Assembly (NCBI GenBank): GCA_028671895.1
Contig: CM053796.1
Span: 41,228,860 to 41,292,859 of the forward strand
Length of the DNA: 64,000 nt
DNA from: Oenanthe sinensis
Lineage: Eukaryota > Streptophyta > Magnoliopsida > Apiales > Apiaceae
Direction: 5' to 3'
Position numbers and translations under genes: made by a program. Positions 48,653 to 62,069 of the stretch are shown here, piece after piece. How positions within the stretch are numbered: position 1 is the first letter of the stretch; the number at the start of each line of letters is the position of its first letter. Below the pieces are notes generated by a model. It ran no database searches. It saw only the letters and a list, made by a program, of their open reading frames with translations, and was not told where the DNA came from.

Positions 48653-50177
48653 TAAGATTAAACATATGACAACTAACAACATGATCATCGAACCCCTTAT
48701 TACCCATGTTTTGATTTGTTATAATCAATTACAAAAATTATAAATATAACAAATTAAAGAAAGACTTTTTTTGAATACGCATTTAAAAAGAGTCAAAAAT
48801 GCAACAAATTCTGCCACAACTCGCAAGACCTCGTTAAATTACAAATACAATTTTTTAATGCACAACAAATTTCACACAATTTATTGGTTTACAATTTTTT
48901 TTGAGAATTTGTATAATATGTCCCAAATTAATGGGGTAGTTTATGAATTTGTCCATTTTTATTCAATAATTATAAATATGTCCCATGGTTAACTTTTAAC
49001 TCATGTTTAACTTATATAAATATAATTAAGTTATAAATATTAATATCTGTCTATTGAATATGACTAAAATACCCCTAATGCAATACATAATTAGGTTTTA
49101 AGAGATCACATAAAATATTGACGCTAAATATTTCTGTTACGTGTGTGAACTCCCGCGCCATTACCTCTTACTCTTCTTGGAGAAAATGCAAGAGATCAAT
49201 TCCTCTGATCCTAAGAGGTAATGAGTTTTCATTTATTTAATTCTTATTATCTTTTTTCTAATTTTATGATCTTTTTTAAGCTTAAGATTTGATTTAAATT
49301 TATACTATTCGGGTACACGTGCTATTAGATGGCTAATCATTTGTCTTGTAGATGATAATTAATTAATAAAAGTATCAAAAATAATTTAAATAAAAAACAT
49401 ATGAAAAATATACCTGCTACAAATAATATAGAGTGTTCCAGCTGAATACTATGTACTATCTTGCCAATTGAAAAGGACATGCATGCTATCATGTCCGGTT
49501 TCAAGAAATCCAGTGACGAGCAATATGAAGACTACAGAGGCTAAACAATGATGCTTCTAATACTTATCTGTATGTATATAACAGAAATAACAGAAATATA
49601 CATGCCTGCTATGTATATTTGTTCACATGGTATATTACCATGTGAAAATAATTTGTGTAATTTATAATATATTAAAAATTAATTTATGTTAGGTAGAAAG
49701 ATTATATATGTCATTTAAAAATAATAAAGTAGTGAACTTACCCGTGATTACTTTAAAATTGGTAACATTTTGAATTTAGGATATATTTATAAATACAATT
49801 ATAAATGAGATATATTAGTAAATCGATTTTGAAAGGGGAACATATTAGAAAAAATCCCTTTTTTTTACAAGTATTGTTTTTTTTTTTATTTCTCTGTGTT
49901 TTCTTAAACATCAGCCTCTCCTAGTACAAATATGAATGCAAAATCTGAAAAGTCTGCAAGTAACAAAATAAAAGACCGAGGCAGTGGTTCCACGACTGTC
50001 AAGTAACCAAACAAGTTAACAACCTTGATGTCATTCACATAATCTATAAACCAACATAGATATGCCATATGTGTATTGTGTGGCTACTATAGATAACAAC
50101 TCGCGGGAACAACTTAACTACTAAAACTACTACATATAACATATCAATATTAATCTTCTGCTTATTACATATGTGAT
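48653..50177. other. intergenic region upstream of the metallo-hydrolase gene
   Basis: AT-rich sequence between the Helitron 5' end and the next gene. I see no exon or known element; it presumably holds the gene's promoter. Confidence 0.5.
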
Positions 50178-53100
50178 ATGGCTACCAAACATTTTGTTCA
50201 TTGTAACAACTTGTATAAACAATGTCTAGCTAGCAAACCCATGTCCCCATTCATATCTACCCATTTCATCTCTAATCACAAAACTCCACTTTGTGTTAAT
50301 CCTAGCACACTCAAGCTCCCAACCACAAGGTTTGGTCTTTTAATTTCATTCTCTTATATATTTATGTGTGTGTGGTATGTAGTATGTTACATAGTTTCTA
50401 ATGTGTTAGATTTTAAATGCACAATGAATATGTTAGAATTCGAGAACTCGACTAAATCCTCAATTTGTAGCTTATGTTAAATTACCAACTCTCCCGTGGC
50501 CATAAGGTGTTAGAAGGACGTCTTAATGGGATCATATGCTATATTTAATAGTTTAAATGTTGGTGTTGCTTTAATTATTTTTTAACTTTTTAAGTAATAA
50601 TCTGCAGATTGGATAGGCCTATCTCTGCTGTGGTATCTGAAGAACAAGCTGTGGACTCTAATTCTTCTGGGGTTGACACATTAAAGCTCACCTACTTGGA
50701 GGTCTAATTTCAAGATTTTGATTTGGGTTTCATTTTTCTTTGTTGCTTTATCTGTTTGGAGTTCTAATTTGGGATATGATTGAAAAATTTGGCATCGGGC
50801 AATAGTTGGCTGTGGGAAGTGGGTGGATTGAATATCTTAGTTGATCCGATTTTGGTGGGTAACTTGGATTTTGGCATTCCATGGCTCTATGATGCTGCCA
50901 AGAAGTTCTTGAAGAATTTTCGGGTAATTTTGATTTTTAACTATGAATTGCTTATCTGTATTTCGGTTTAGCAAGGTCGATTCTCATAGTATATAATTGA
51001 TGTGATTTTTGGATGAAAAATGACTAAGCTACCTAAAAATTACCCCAAAAACTACAACCAATGGCCTCTTGTATGCTGGAATCATGTATCCTAAAAGGCC
51101 GCACATTGTGCTGGATAATGGATATCAAGAACTTCTATAGTTGCATGCGATGTTTTAAGTTCTATTTATGGATTTTGGTATGTTGGGGCAATCTTCCCCA
51201 AATGTCGTAAGGGCCTTTACTTACTTTTGGAATTGAAACCACTCATGAAATGTTAAAACTATTAATATTTGAGATCTGTAGTACTTTTAGCATATTTAAC
51301 ATTGCTATACCGGACCCCTTTGTGTTAAGTGGTTAGAACGAGAGTTACCTTGCGAGGCGGATGAGAGTCTCTACATTTCATAAAATGGGGGGAGAAAATT
51401 TGTAATTTTTGAATCGAAGTCCCAGCAAAGCTTTGACAAAGCATTCGTGTTATTCATGCTCCCTTGTAAGTTAAGCACACTTAACAGTGTGATTGGTTTC
51501 TGGTCGATCTCTTGTTGAAAATTCAAGTACTGAGAACCTTTAGTCATTTCATATTGTAGTTATATCACCAGGAGATGCTTCGCCTTAAGACATGGAGATG
51601 AGTTTTCTCACAATCTAGATAGCCTTTTCTGCAACTTGTTATATAGCATTGCTTTATATGCTTCAGTAAAACTTTAAGCTTTTTTCTCATGAGGACAATT
51701 GATACAGCTTTCAGATCTTCCGGAGATAGATTATTTGTTGATTACTCAGAGCCTTGACGATCATTGTCATTTGAAGACCTTGAAGCCTCTCTCTCAGAAG
51801 TCACCAAATCTCCGTGTAATAGCGACTCCAAATGCCAAGGCATTGTTAGATCCTCTTTTCAGGAATGTTAGTGAGATGTTCAAATTAACATTTCTTCTCA
51901 TTATTAGGCATCATATGACAGATATATGCCTAATACTTTGAACTTTGAAATGTAAACTTTATAATAGTACATGTTTCTTGACATGTTCAGCAATCTCCAA
52001 GTATACTGACACTTAAAAAATCAGTAATCATCACATAGCTGCTCACAAGGTCTTTTATATGTTGATTCTTGCTGGTTAAAGAAATGTTTTTTCATCCTGT
52101 AAGGAATTTGCACATTTACTAATGAAACTAAGTAGGGATATATAATGGTAAGTAGGATTTGGTCAAACTCTTATCAAAACAAGGTTGGATAGTTCATTGT
52201 TGGTAAATAACTTTGCAACATGTTCAGGAGATAGTTTCGAACCTTTTACCAACAGTACTATCTACTGCAACGGTAAGTGAATGAGATTGGCCAAGAAGCC
52301 ATCATTGCTCCTGCAACAAATCGGTATTAGAAAGTTAGCATTGTAAATTATTTGCATTGTTTCTCATATATTATGTTTTATTCTAGTAGGATGAAAGATC
52401 CTGGTATATGTAATTCAATGTCTTCCTCAAAAAATTTGGCCTTTTTTACACCGTTATATCTATCTTCTAGAATTCTGGAGGTAGGATTTGTGTGTTCAAG
52501 CTGTGAGCATTTACCAGTCTTTTCAAACCTGACCTCAATTCGCGATGCAGGCCAAAAATTGTACTAAAGAAGTATACTTTGCTTGAGATCCTACAATTTT
52601 AATACTACATCTGTCCATCGCTCTCTTCTTCCACCAATATACCTTCATGATTCCTAAATATATATTACAATTTCTTAGGTTTTTCAGTGCTGGTTGTTAT
52701 TATCTTTGAATGTGATGAAATGCTATGCCAGATAATTCATTTCCCTCTATTGCTTCTTGCTGTCCTCAAACATCTATAAAATGAATCAAAGAACTTTTAT
52801 ATTATTCCTTAATGGTTTATGTTCATTTTCTCATCATAGCTTGAAAATGATTCAGATTGTGTATCTAGAGCCTGGTCAGAGCTTTGAAATGGCAGCAAGC
52901 GATGGTTCTCAAGTCAAAGTCAAGGCTACAGCAGGGCCAGTTTTGGGTCCACCTTGGCAGCGTCCTGAGAATGGGTATATACATACACCAAGTTGTGAAC
53001 TTCACATTCGATTTCGCATCTTTTGTATGACCAGTTCTGCTGAGTGCTGACAATTGGTTTCCTTTAAATTTAATTATATTACAGGTATCTTGTCACTTCT

Positions 53101-53765
53101 CCACAAGGACAGTTGACTCTATATCTCGAACCTCACTGTGTTTATGATAAAACCTCTCTAGAGAAGGAACGCGCAGACATTGTCATTACACCTGTTATAA
53201 AGCAGCTTTTGCCAAGCTTTACATTGGTTTCTGGACAAGAAGATGCGGTTCAACTTGCAAAAACATTATGCGCCAAGTGTGTGACATTATGTTTAGCCTT
53301 GTCAGTTGAAGTAGACATAATTATAATTTGGATACTGAAGCCTTTATCTTCTATTTCAGGTTTATTGTGCCTATGCAAAATGGAGAACTTGATGCCAAAG
53401 GACTTCTTGCAGCATTGGTTCAGTCTGCTGGAACACTAGAATCATTCAAGGTGTGATTTTTATAAATTTGGTACATTATACATCCAGTGATTTGTTGAAA
53501 TGTAAATAATGCGACGAAACAGGGTCTTCAGGTGATGATTGTACCAAGTATTTGTTTTTTTTTGATATTTTGTGCAATTCTTTTAGGCAGTTAGTTCTTC
53601 TGGGTTTTTAAACATAATATATCATGAAACATGCTAAATTCACGGAATACTCTAAACATGTTTATGTATGGTCTGCAGGAGCTTTTGTTAAAGGAAGTGC
53701 CCGATGCAGTCGTTCTAAATCCTACTCCTGGTATAGCACTTGATGTTTCTATCAGAAAACAATAA
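50178..53765 (+). CDS. plastid-type metallo-beta-lactamase-fold protein with LTR-derived C-terminus
   Basis: Exons: 50178-50329, 50608-50701, about 50798-50923, 51708-51866, 52856-52974, 53085-53276, 53360-53450, 53679-53765; about 339 residues. The Ser/Thr/Lys-rich N-terminus (MATKHFVHCNN...) looks like a plastid transit peptide. The core has SWLWEVGGLNILVDPILVGN, DFGIPWLYDAAKKF, YLLITQSLDDHCHLKTLKPL, YLEPGQSFEM and ITPVIKQLLPSFTLVSGQED, as in the At1g29700-type family. The usual HxHxDH metal motif reads QSLDDHCH, so the first two histidines are absent. The final exon runs 16 bases into a copia LTR that supplies the last residues and the TAA. The acceptor of exon 3 is abnormal: homology needs GGCAATAGTTGG to be exonic, but CG, not AG, precedes it. 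Confidence 0.82.
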
Positions 53766-54041
53766 ACTATAGACAAGTGTATGTATCTGTGTGTAAATAC
53801 TGAGAATGAATATGATGATGAGTTACATTCTTAAGAGAGAAGAAAGCTCAAATGTATAAAATGAATCTTACAACACACTCTATTGTTCTGTTCCTTACTT
53901 ATATATCATAGCTGACATCACATACAACTTTACTATACACGACTATTGTAAAAACTTTTCTAACCAATTGCCAGCTCAGTTAATTGACTTGCTAGCTTGT
54001 CATGTTGACCTGTAGTGTGTATAGCTTCATGTAGTGTAACA
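53750..54041 (-). repeat. 3' LTR of the second copia element
   Basis: On the plus strand it begins TATCAGAAAACAATAA. The first 16 bases are read as coding sequence and stop codon by the metallo-hydrolase gene; the rest probably forms its 3' UTR. Confidence 0.92.
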
Positions 54042-54071
54042 TCCCCCTCAAGTTGGAAGTGGAGAAGAGAT

Positions 54072-57000
54072 TCACAACGCCCAACTTGGACAGAAGATAT
54101 TGTAGTTGATAAGAGGGAAGTGCCTTAGTGAGAAGATCAGTTGGTTTTTGATCAGAAGTAATATGTTGAGTTTGTACCATCCCTTGCTGAATTTTTTGTC
54201 GAACAAGGTGACAATCAATTTCAATATGTTTAGTGCACTCATGGGGTTAGCATCTAAATGCAGGGTTGATTTACTATCACTAAGCAATGAAACTGGGGTA
54301 GGAACATGAAACCCAATAGACTTTAATAAAGACATGAGCCACATTAGCTCACAGCAGGTATTTGCTAAGGCTCTGTACTCAGCCTCACTTGAGGAACGAG
54401 ATACTGTGACCTGTTTCTTACACTTCCAGGATACGAGGCAGGAACCTAGAGTGATACAATAACCGGTAAGAGATGACCTTGTCAACGGGCACCCACCCCA
54501 ATCAGAGTCACAGAACGCATGCAATTCGAGCTTGTTCTTGATAGGGAAGAACAACCCTTGGCCAGGAGTTGCCTTGAGGTACCGAACAACCTTGTAAGCA
54601 TCGATAAGATGATCCTTAAGAGGATTAGCTATAAATTGAGCCAAGATATGGATTATATAGCTGAGATCAGGCCGAGTAATGGTGAGATAGATAAACGACC
54701 AACAAAGCGACAATATACCTTGACCTGAGCCCAACAAAGAGGAGAAGACTTGGATTTCTGGAGTTTATGATTTTGGTCCATGGGAATGACAGAAGGCTTA
54801 GCAGCTTGAAGGCATGTATCTTTAAGTATATTTAGACAATATTTATGCTGATGAAGGTAGATACCCTTATCGGAGAGTGCACTCTCAAGGCCTAGAAAAT
54901 ACTTCATAAGGCCTAAGTCTTTGATTTTAAACTGTGAATGTAAGAATTGTTTAACTTGATGAACAAGCATGGGGGAGGACTTGGTCACTAGTAAGTCATC
55001 CACATAGATCAGTACATCAACAAATTGGTTCTTTTTAGACAAGGTGTAGAGACTGTGATCACTTGGACATTGCACCAAACCAAAAATCGACAAAGATTTG
55101 GTTAATTTGGAATACAAGCACCTAGGTGCCTGACGAAGACCATATAAGGATTTTCGGAGTTTACATACAAGAGGAACATACGTAGTAGGAAATGAACATG
55201 TCGTAAGTGACTGAAGACCAGGAGGTAATATCATGTACAGTGTTTCACGGAGGTCACCATGCAAGAATGCGTTAGTGACATCCATTTGATGGAGTTTCCA
55301 ATTGTGAGTGGCTGCCAAAGATAAAAGAATATGAACAGTGGTCATCTTGGCCACAGGTGCAAATGTGTCAAAGTAGTCTAAACCATATGTTTAGGTGAAC
55401 CCATTTGCCACTAATCGAGCTTTGTATCGTTCCACCTCCCAAGTGGACTTGTATTTAATCTTGTATAGCCATTTGCAGTCAATAATGTGTTGGTTTGGGG
55501 GAGTGGGGACCAGATCCCATGTGTGTGTAGATTCAAGTGCAACAATTTCTAGTTTCATAGCATGTACCCATTCTGAGGATTTGGCAGCCTGGGAATAAGT
55601 GTATGTCGTAGGTGTTTTGAGGGTGTTGGCCAAAAAAATTTGATAAGACGGAGTAAAAACATGACATGACACATATTTATGTAAAGAGTATGGAACACAG
55701 GTAGAGGCAGAGGTGACATTGGATGTAAGAGTGTGAGGAAGGCTAGTATAGTCATTGTAGCGCTTAAGTAATGTGACTTGTCTTCGAGGTCGTGCGTTGA
55801 TTGTTGAATGAGGAATAAGCATTGACTCAGGTATAGGCTGTAAAGTAACAGTAGAGGATGGGACATCATTAATAGGTCTAGGGGTAAAAATCTCAATAAA
55901 TGGACTAGGTGTACTATCCAGAGGAATAATAAGGGGGTTGTCAGTATCCATTGGATAAACAACTGATGGGAAAATTGAGTTTGGAGGTGAAGTGGTAACT
56001 TTAGAAAACGGAAATTTAGTTTATAAAAATTGAACATCGTGGGAGACAAAGTATTTTCTAGTCTCTAGATTCAAAACACGATATCCTTTTTGGCCATAGG
56101 GATAACAAAGAAAAACACACTCAATACCTCTAGGTGCAAGTTTGTCTTTAGGAAGACTAGTATTTGTAGCATAGCAAAGACATCCAAACGTTTTGATATT
56201 AGTGTAAGTAGGTGTATCAAACAATAACTCAAAAGGAATTTTATAGTTTAGATGTTTGGAGGGTGTGATGTTAATGAGGTGAGATGCAGTTAAGATGCAG
56301 TCTTCTCAAAAAGTGACAGACATGTATGACTGAATCTTCAAGGATCTAGCAACATTTAACAAGTGTTGGTGTTTACACTCAGCTACCCCATTCTATTGAG
56401 GGGTATAAGGGCAAGAGGTTTGTTGAACTATGCCTAGAGATTGAAGGTGTGAAGAAAGATCACGGTTAACAAACTCAGACCCATTATCTGAACGTATGGT
56501 TTGTATAGTGACATGGAACTGAGTTTGAACATAGGCAATAAAGTTTTTAAGGAGAGCAAAAACTTGAGTTTTGTCAACAATCAAAAAAACCCAAGTACAT
56601 CTATAAAAATCCTCTACAATTGTCAAAAACATGTTTGCATTTATCATGTGTAGGTGTTTTATACGGTCCCCACAAATCACAGTGAATTAAAGAAAATAAA
56701 GATAGGCTAGAAGATTGTTTCACAGGAAAAGGTAAGCATTTGTGCTTAGCCTTATGACATGTAGTACAGTTTTGCAAACTAGTAGACTCAGCATTAGGCA
56801 AGAACTGTAATTTAGCAAGAACAATACATGATGGATGAACTAGTTTAGAATGCCACAGAGTAGTATAGTCAATAGTGGAGGAAGACATATTATTGAAAGC
56901 AGAAGGATGGGACTGGATATGTGTAGGAGAAAAATGATTGTATTTGTATAGGTTTCCATCAATTTTACCAATCTCTGTCATCGTCCTCCGATGAAGGTCC

Positions 57001-58583
57001 TGTTTGATGCAATTAGAAGTAGAGGAAGTAACAATGCAACTATTTTGCAAAGTTAGCTTAGGAATAGAGATAAGGTTGCAATGAAACTAGGGACATACAA
57101 TACATTCTACAACACACACGATTAGGTAGGTGAACAGTGCATGTATGTGTAATGACAAAGTCATTACCATCCGGCAAGTAAAGCTTAAAATGCATAATCA
57201 CTGGATTTTCTAAAAGATTATAGGAACATGTGACATGATCGGTTGCACCAGAATCCAATATCCATGAGGTATGAGAAGACTGAGCCACATAGTGAAGTGT
57301 ATGTACTGAAGACACATTAGATGAAAATGTACCTTGAATGAAAGCATTAACACTAGGAGTAGACAGTTGAGAAGAGTTATTCCATGGAAAAAGCGATTGC
57401 AGACTAGCCTGGATCATTTGTGCTAACTGTTGACATTGGGCCTCAGTAAAGTTTTGGCCACCTGAATTAGTACCAGATGTCACAAAAGAAGAAGGCTTAG
57501 TGTTGTCAGGAGAATTGTTGTTGTCAGAGCCACTAGTTTATGTAACTTAAACACTTTTCTTTGTAGTAGAGTAATTCATAGGCCTAGGCTTAGGTTGTCC
57601 ATGTAGTCTATGTCAGTCAGGGTAATCATGGAGACAAAAGCATTTATCCTTGGAATGACCAGATGTATGACAAAAGTCACGGTAGAGTTGCTCATTGACA
57701 GCTTTCTTAGTGTTAGGCTGCTGCATAAAGGTTTGATTAAGGAACTTGTTCTTTTGTGAACTATATTTGATACTCATTGTAGCATTTTCTGGTATGAGAA
57801 TATGAGGATTACAATCTCGCTGCACCTCCTCTTGAAGTAACAACGAATACGCCTGGCTGAGACTAGGCAACAATTTTATCATGATCAATTGACCTCTTAC
57901 AGCAGTGAATTGATCACTCAATCCCATAAGAAACTGACTATGCTTATTAATTTGTTCATACTCTTCCAACTTAACACCATATTCACAAGTACATTTATTG
58001 TTGAGGCGTATACACTTAGGCAAAGACGCTAGTGCATCAATTTCATCCATTAGAGTTCTAAATCTGGTGAAATACGCAGTAATAGAGAGAGAACCTTGAG
58101 TTAAGGAGATAAGTTCTTTCTTCAATTGAAAAACTCATGGCACATTACTCTGAGAAAAATGCACAGCTAAATCATCCCAAATAGCTTAGCAGTTGCAAAA
58201 TACACTACACTACTACGAATTTCAAGTGTAATAGAGTTCAATAGCCAAGACAACACTATATCGTTGCAACGATTCCACATAGCATAAAGAGAAGAAGTAA
58301 CAGGTGGTTTAACTAGTGTACCGTCAATTAAACCTAACTTCATCTTTGCTGAGAGAGCGAGTTTCATAGATCGACTCCATTGATGATAATTTTGTTCGGT
58401 TAAAAGTTGTGTAACAAGTGCCATACCTGGATGATCAGCATTATGTATGTAATAAGGATGATTTACATCTATAACAGTTGGAGTAGACGAAGACGACAAC
58501 AGTGTTGAGGTCGAGGTCGCCATGAATGCTCGAGAATTGTTGAGATTAGAAGTAACAGTAGCGGAATAGGATCGATTGTTCAT
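54072..58583 (-). pseudogene. copia gag-pol, broken
   Basis: Gag pieces (LTEQNYHQWSRSMKLAL, LKKELISLTQGSLSITAYF) are followed by a zinc knuckle whose first Cys is lost (DFCHTSGHSKDKC). Then come protease WILDSGATDHVTC, integrase (LWHSKLVHPSCIVLAKL, CTTCHKAKHKC, TIRSDNGSEFVNRDL), reverse transcriptase (LHQMDVTNAFLHGDLRETLY, VLIYVDDLLVT) and RNase H (FCDSDWGGCPLTRSSLTGY, VSRSSSEAEYRALA). These lie in several frames, with breaks near 58145, 57550, 57055, 56640, 56390, 56230, 56020, 55390 and 54690. The coding order is complete but the element is inactive. Confidence 0.9.
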
Positions 58584-58634
58584 GAACAAAAGAGAGATCG
58601 CATCGCTAAACTATCGTCACTGGCTCTGATGCCA

Positions 58635-58926
58635 TATCAGAAAACAATAAACTATTGACAATTGTGTGTATCTGTGTGTAAATACAGAGAATGAAGATGA
58701 TGATGAGTTTCATTCTTGAGAGAGAAGAAAGCTCTAATGTATAAAATGAATCTTACAACACACTTTATTATTTTGTTCTTTACTTATATATCACAACTGA
58801 CATCACATACAACTTGACTATACACGACTAATGTAACAACTTTTCTAACCAATTGCCAGCTCAGTTAATTGACTCGCCAGCTTGTCATGTTGACCTGTAA
58901 TGTGTATAGCTTCATGTAGTGTAACA
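58635..58926 (-). repeat. 5' LTR of the second copia element
   Basis: Partner of 53750-54041, followed on the minus strand by the TGGCATCAGAGCC primer-binding site. Beyond it, from 58932, AGGCTCAGCAGTTTAATAG continues the interrupted last exon of the metallo-hydrolase gene. Confidence 0.92.
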
Positions 58927-58931
58927 GTTTC

Positions 58932-60150
58932 AGGCTCAGCAGTTTAATAGTTGTCTAGTTGACATCTGTAGTATAGCCAACTTTATGCATATATTGTGTA
59001 ATTAAAATTACCGGATTCCATCTTATAGTTTTACATAAAAAGAACTAAAGTTAAAGTTAAAGCATGATTTCCGGTTTCTAGTGCCTCAGGATGAACATAT
59101 AATCGTCCTGTAATTAATTGTGCAAATTCAGTTGGAAAAAATATGAAATCTATCCAGGTTTGAAACTCTAATCTCCCTTCCCTCCCCCACTTAAAAGACA
59201 TCAATACAACATCGGTTACACATTTCATTCTCAAATAAATCTCGAGATGAGCAAGAATCAAACCAAAATCACCTGGATGAGCCCTTGTCTGTTAAACTGT
59301 GCCATCACTTCAGATTTTTTTTATTGAGCGAGTACATTTATAATGAATCAGATTTCCCTCGGAATAGATAGGAGTTTGGCGATCTCGTTTAGATTGAGAT
59401 AGAGGTGAGAGAGTAACTTTGTATATATTATTCTGAAATGAAACTTATTAAATAGTATCCTAATAATTCATTTGAAAATAATAAATCTTAATATAATCAT
59501 CTCCCATCAAATCTGTATGTTTATATTCTTACGGTCAATGATCAATTGTTTTTGGATGAACATAAAAAAATGTCCTTTACTTTCGCCAAAGGTCAGGACT
59601 TTTCTATCTTTATCTCAAAATAGAGGTTCTGCATGTGTTTTATATAACACCATATTTTTGTTAGATCATCTATTGACCTGTTGGTATTTTACCTTACTAT
59701 ATAAAATATTTTTACAACACTAAAAAAATATATAATATTTGTAATTTGTAATAATAAGTAATATGAATTTATTTAAAAATTTTGTATTTAAAATATAAAA
59801 GATCACTAAGAACAGTTATTTATTGTGAGAATAATTTTGCAGCATTTTTAAAAGATGCAGAATAATATAACATAAAAACTGCTAATCATGTGTTAAATAA
59901 ATTCATATTTGGAATAAACAACGAACACTTTGGGAGTATTTAATTGATTGATTATATTTTCTTACAAAAATAAACAGGTTAGTAAGACATTATGGTTGAA
60001 CAAACATGTGCACCAAGTAGAAAAGCAAACAAACAGTTGCAACACAACTGAGAAAATGTAGCGATTAAAGTCCATAGACTCAAGAGTCTCTCTGCTACAA
60101 CAACTGAACCGTCAGAAACATAATTTACATATGGATTACTTGCAAAATTC
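58932..60150. other. orphaned 3' end of the metallo-hydrolase gene and intergenic spacer
   Basis: The first 15-20 bases are the displaced last codons and native stop of the upstream gene, and what follows was probably its 3' UTR. The rest is AT-rich spacer before the converging HHO gene, with no exon seen. Confidence 0.6.
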
Positions 60151-62069
60151 CTAGGCACCACACCTTCCTTTATGATGACTACAGGTTAGATCACTAGATT
60201 GAAACTCTATACTCTGTTTCCTTTTCTTCAGAAGCGGCATTGCCTCAATTGCTGGCGGTTGGGCCCGTAAAGCTTTAGGTGCATAAATTCCATCAGGAGG
60301 GGAATGCAGCATTGTAGTTTTTGCGCTTTCCCTAGTTGGCGAAGTTTCAGCAATGGTACATGCATATTCGGGTGGTGGTACCCATAGACCTCCTAGTACA
60401 ACAAACTGGGGTGCTGTTTGAGGAGGTGGTGGTGGAGGAAGGCTGCTTTGAATTTGAGTCTCTTGAGTACTTGATGACGAACTTGGTCTTTCATGTAAAC
60501 GATATTTCTGTCGTAAAATAAATGAGATTAGAGGCCATGCAATTTTATTCAAATCAAAATACAATGTTGTTAAAGATCTCTTCAGTACAACAAATGCTTT
60601 CTTTTATGCTTGGTAATAAGCTCCGTCTTAAGTCAAAAAGTTATGCTGGTAACAGGCTCCGCCAAGTAGATACATAAATTGATGAATCAATGTAGCATAA
60701 TGGGTGCGATGAAGTGAAATAAATAGCCGCAAAATCAAATTTTTCCCGAGAGTTGGTATCTATAGGAAGAACTGGACTCGCAAGTGGGAACAAATTACGG
60801 AAAAACAAAAGGAGATTTTAGCCTGGCATAAAAGAGAGATCCGAACGGAGACATAAAACTGCCATAAGGAAGAAGAAATGACATTTAACCGTTTTAGTTT
60901 GTAATCCTTTTCCTCTTGTTCTTTTTTCTTTTCAGAAATGTATACACACATGTATACCAGTGAAGAAAAAATGGAGAGATTATACCTGTAAATGGCTTTT
61001 GACTTCATCATTGGTAAGCCCATCAACCTTCATTTTCTCCCTAATTTGCTTTGGTGTAGCCACTGCATATGAAAACCCAGTTAAGTTTATGTGATATAAA
61101 AAATGTGAACTTTTATTAAGTTCAATATATACCATAAGCACCACCAAGATCTTCAAGTGCTGCCAAGAAACGCCTGTGCAAGTCCGGAGACCAGCACCGT
61201 CTTGCCTTACTACTTCCACCACGACTACCACTCTCCGCTGTAGAATTGACGTTGGGGGTTGTCACTGGTTGTTGTTGTGCACTACTCCCAGCTCTTTTGT
61301 CTTTCTTGAAAGGTTGAAAAGCCCCTCCATTACCATTTTTTTGCACCCCTGTGACTGACACTTCTCTTACTGAATCCTACAACAACATAAATGTTTGCAA
61401 CATAATCAAACCAAAAAAACCACTAGTCAAATTAAATTAATCAGCTTCAATTTCATAATTTGATTACCTTATCGGTGGGTTGAACTGGCATATGCTTCCA
61501 CAATTGAACAGATTTAAGCCAGTCCAATTTTGTCGATTTATCATCACTGCTAACAACAGTTTTTCCTTTGTAATTATCTTTGTGCTGTTCATCCTTCTCT
61601 AGAGAAAAAGAAGATACATTTTTCATAGGAATAAATTCTTCGAAAACAGGCCTTCCTTTAGATGTATGTTCAAAACTTTCAGATTCCTCTGGAAAAATCA
61701 TCTCTTTTCTGCATGTTTCAATAGCTGCAACACAGAAATGATTCGAAAAATAAACATCCATCAAATATAACTTTAATTATGTTACACAGTTTCACTACCC
61801 TTACAGATCACCAGTATTAGACAATACTACAAATCTCACTAGTTAGTTAATTTATAGTCTAAATTAGTTTATATTCAAACCAGAAGCTACCTATATGAAA
61901 AAATGTAAATGTAAACAAACATACCTTGCGAGACGAGGTCTAGACAGAGGGGAAGCTCGCGTCGAAACACTTGAATTTTGCGACGTTCTTCTTCTAAACA
62001 CTCAATGTATTCCAGACTCTTCTGTGCTTTCTCTGCATGATCCTCACAATAATTCTTGTTAACCATCAT
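60151..62069 (-). CDS. HRS1/HHO (NIGT1-type) GARP transcription repressor
   Basis: Five exons join in frame to 359 residues: 62069-61925, 61724-61468, 61376-61133, 61062-60986, 60507-60151. The N-terminal helical region LEEERRKIQVFRRELPLCLD and the following AIETCRKEM, typical of this family and used for dimerisation, come first. Then RPVFEEFIPMKN, DWLKSVQLWKHMP, NGGAFQPFKKDKR, and the GARP (G2-like MYB) domain from residue about 193: RRCWSPDLHRRFLAAL, VATPKQIREKMKVDGLTND, EVKSHLQKYRLH. A proline-rich stretch and FVVLGGLWVPPPEY follow. It most resembles the HHO5/HHO6 branch. HRS1/HHO proteins repress nitrate- and phosphate-starvation genes or act in flower and meristem development depending on the member. 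The start is the first of two adjacent ATGs; no in-frame ATG lies upstream in the open frame. Confidence 0.92.

Larger units (their letters stand above)
53750..58926 (-). mobile_element. Ty1/copia LTR retrotransposon, older, inserted in the metallo-hydrolase 3' end
   Basis: Two 292-bp LTRs (53750-54041 and 58635-58926) bound a minus-strand gag-pol. The target duplication is GTTTC (53745-53749 and 58927-58931). Immediately inside the 5' LTR is a primer-binding site TGGCATCAGAGCC (initiator tRNA-Met type), and inside the 3' LTR a polypurine tract CTTGAGGGGGA. The LTRs differ at about 20 of 292 positions by eye (near 7%), so the insertion is old. Confidence 0.93.

Noticed and set aside
48760..48795. 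Short inverted repeat GACTTTTTT...AAAAAGAGTC
   Set aside because: Too short and AT-rich to mean a terminator or element end; likely chance.
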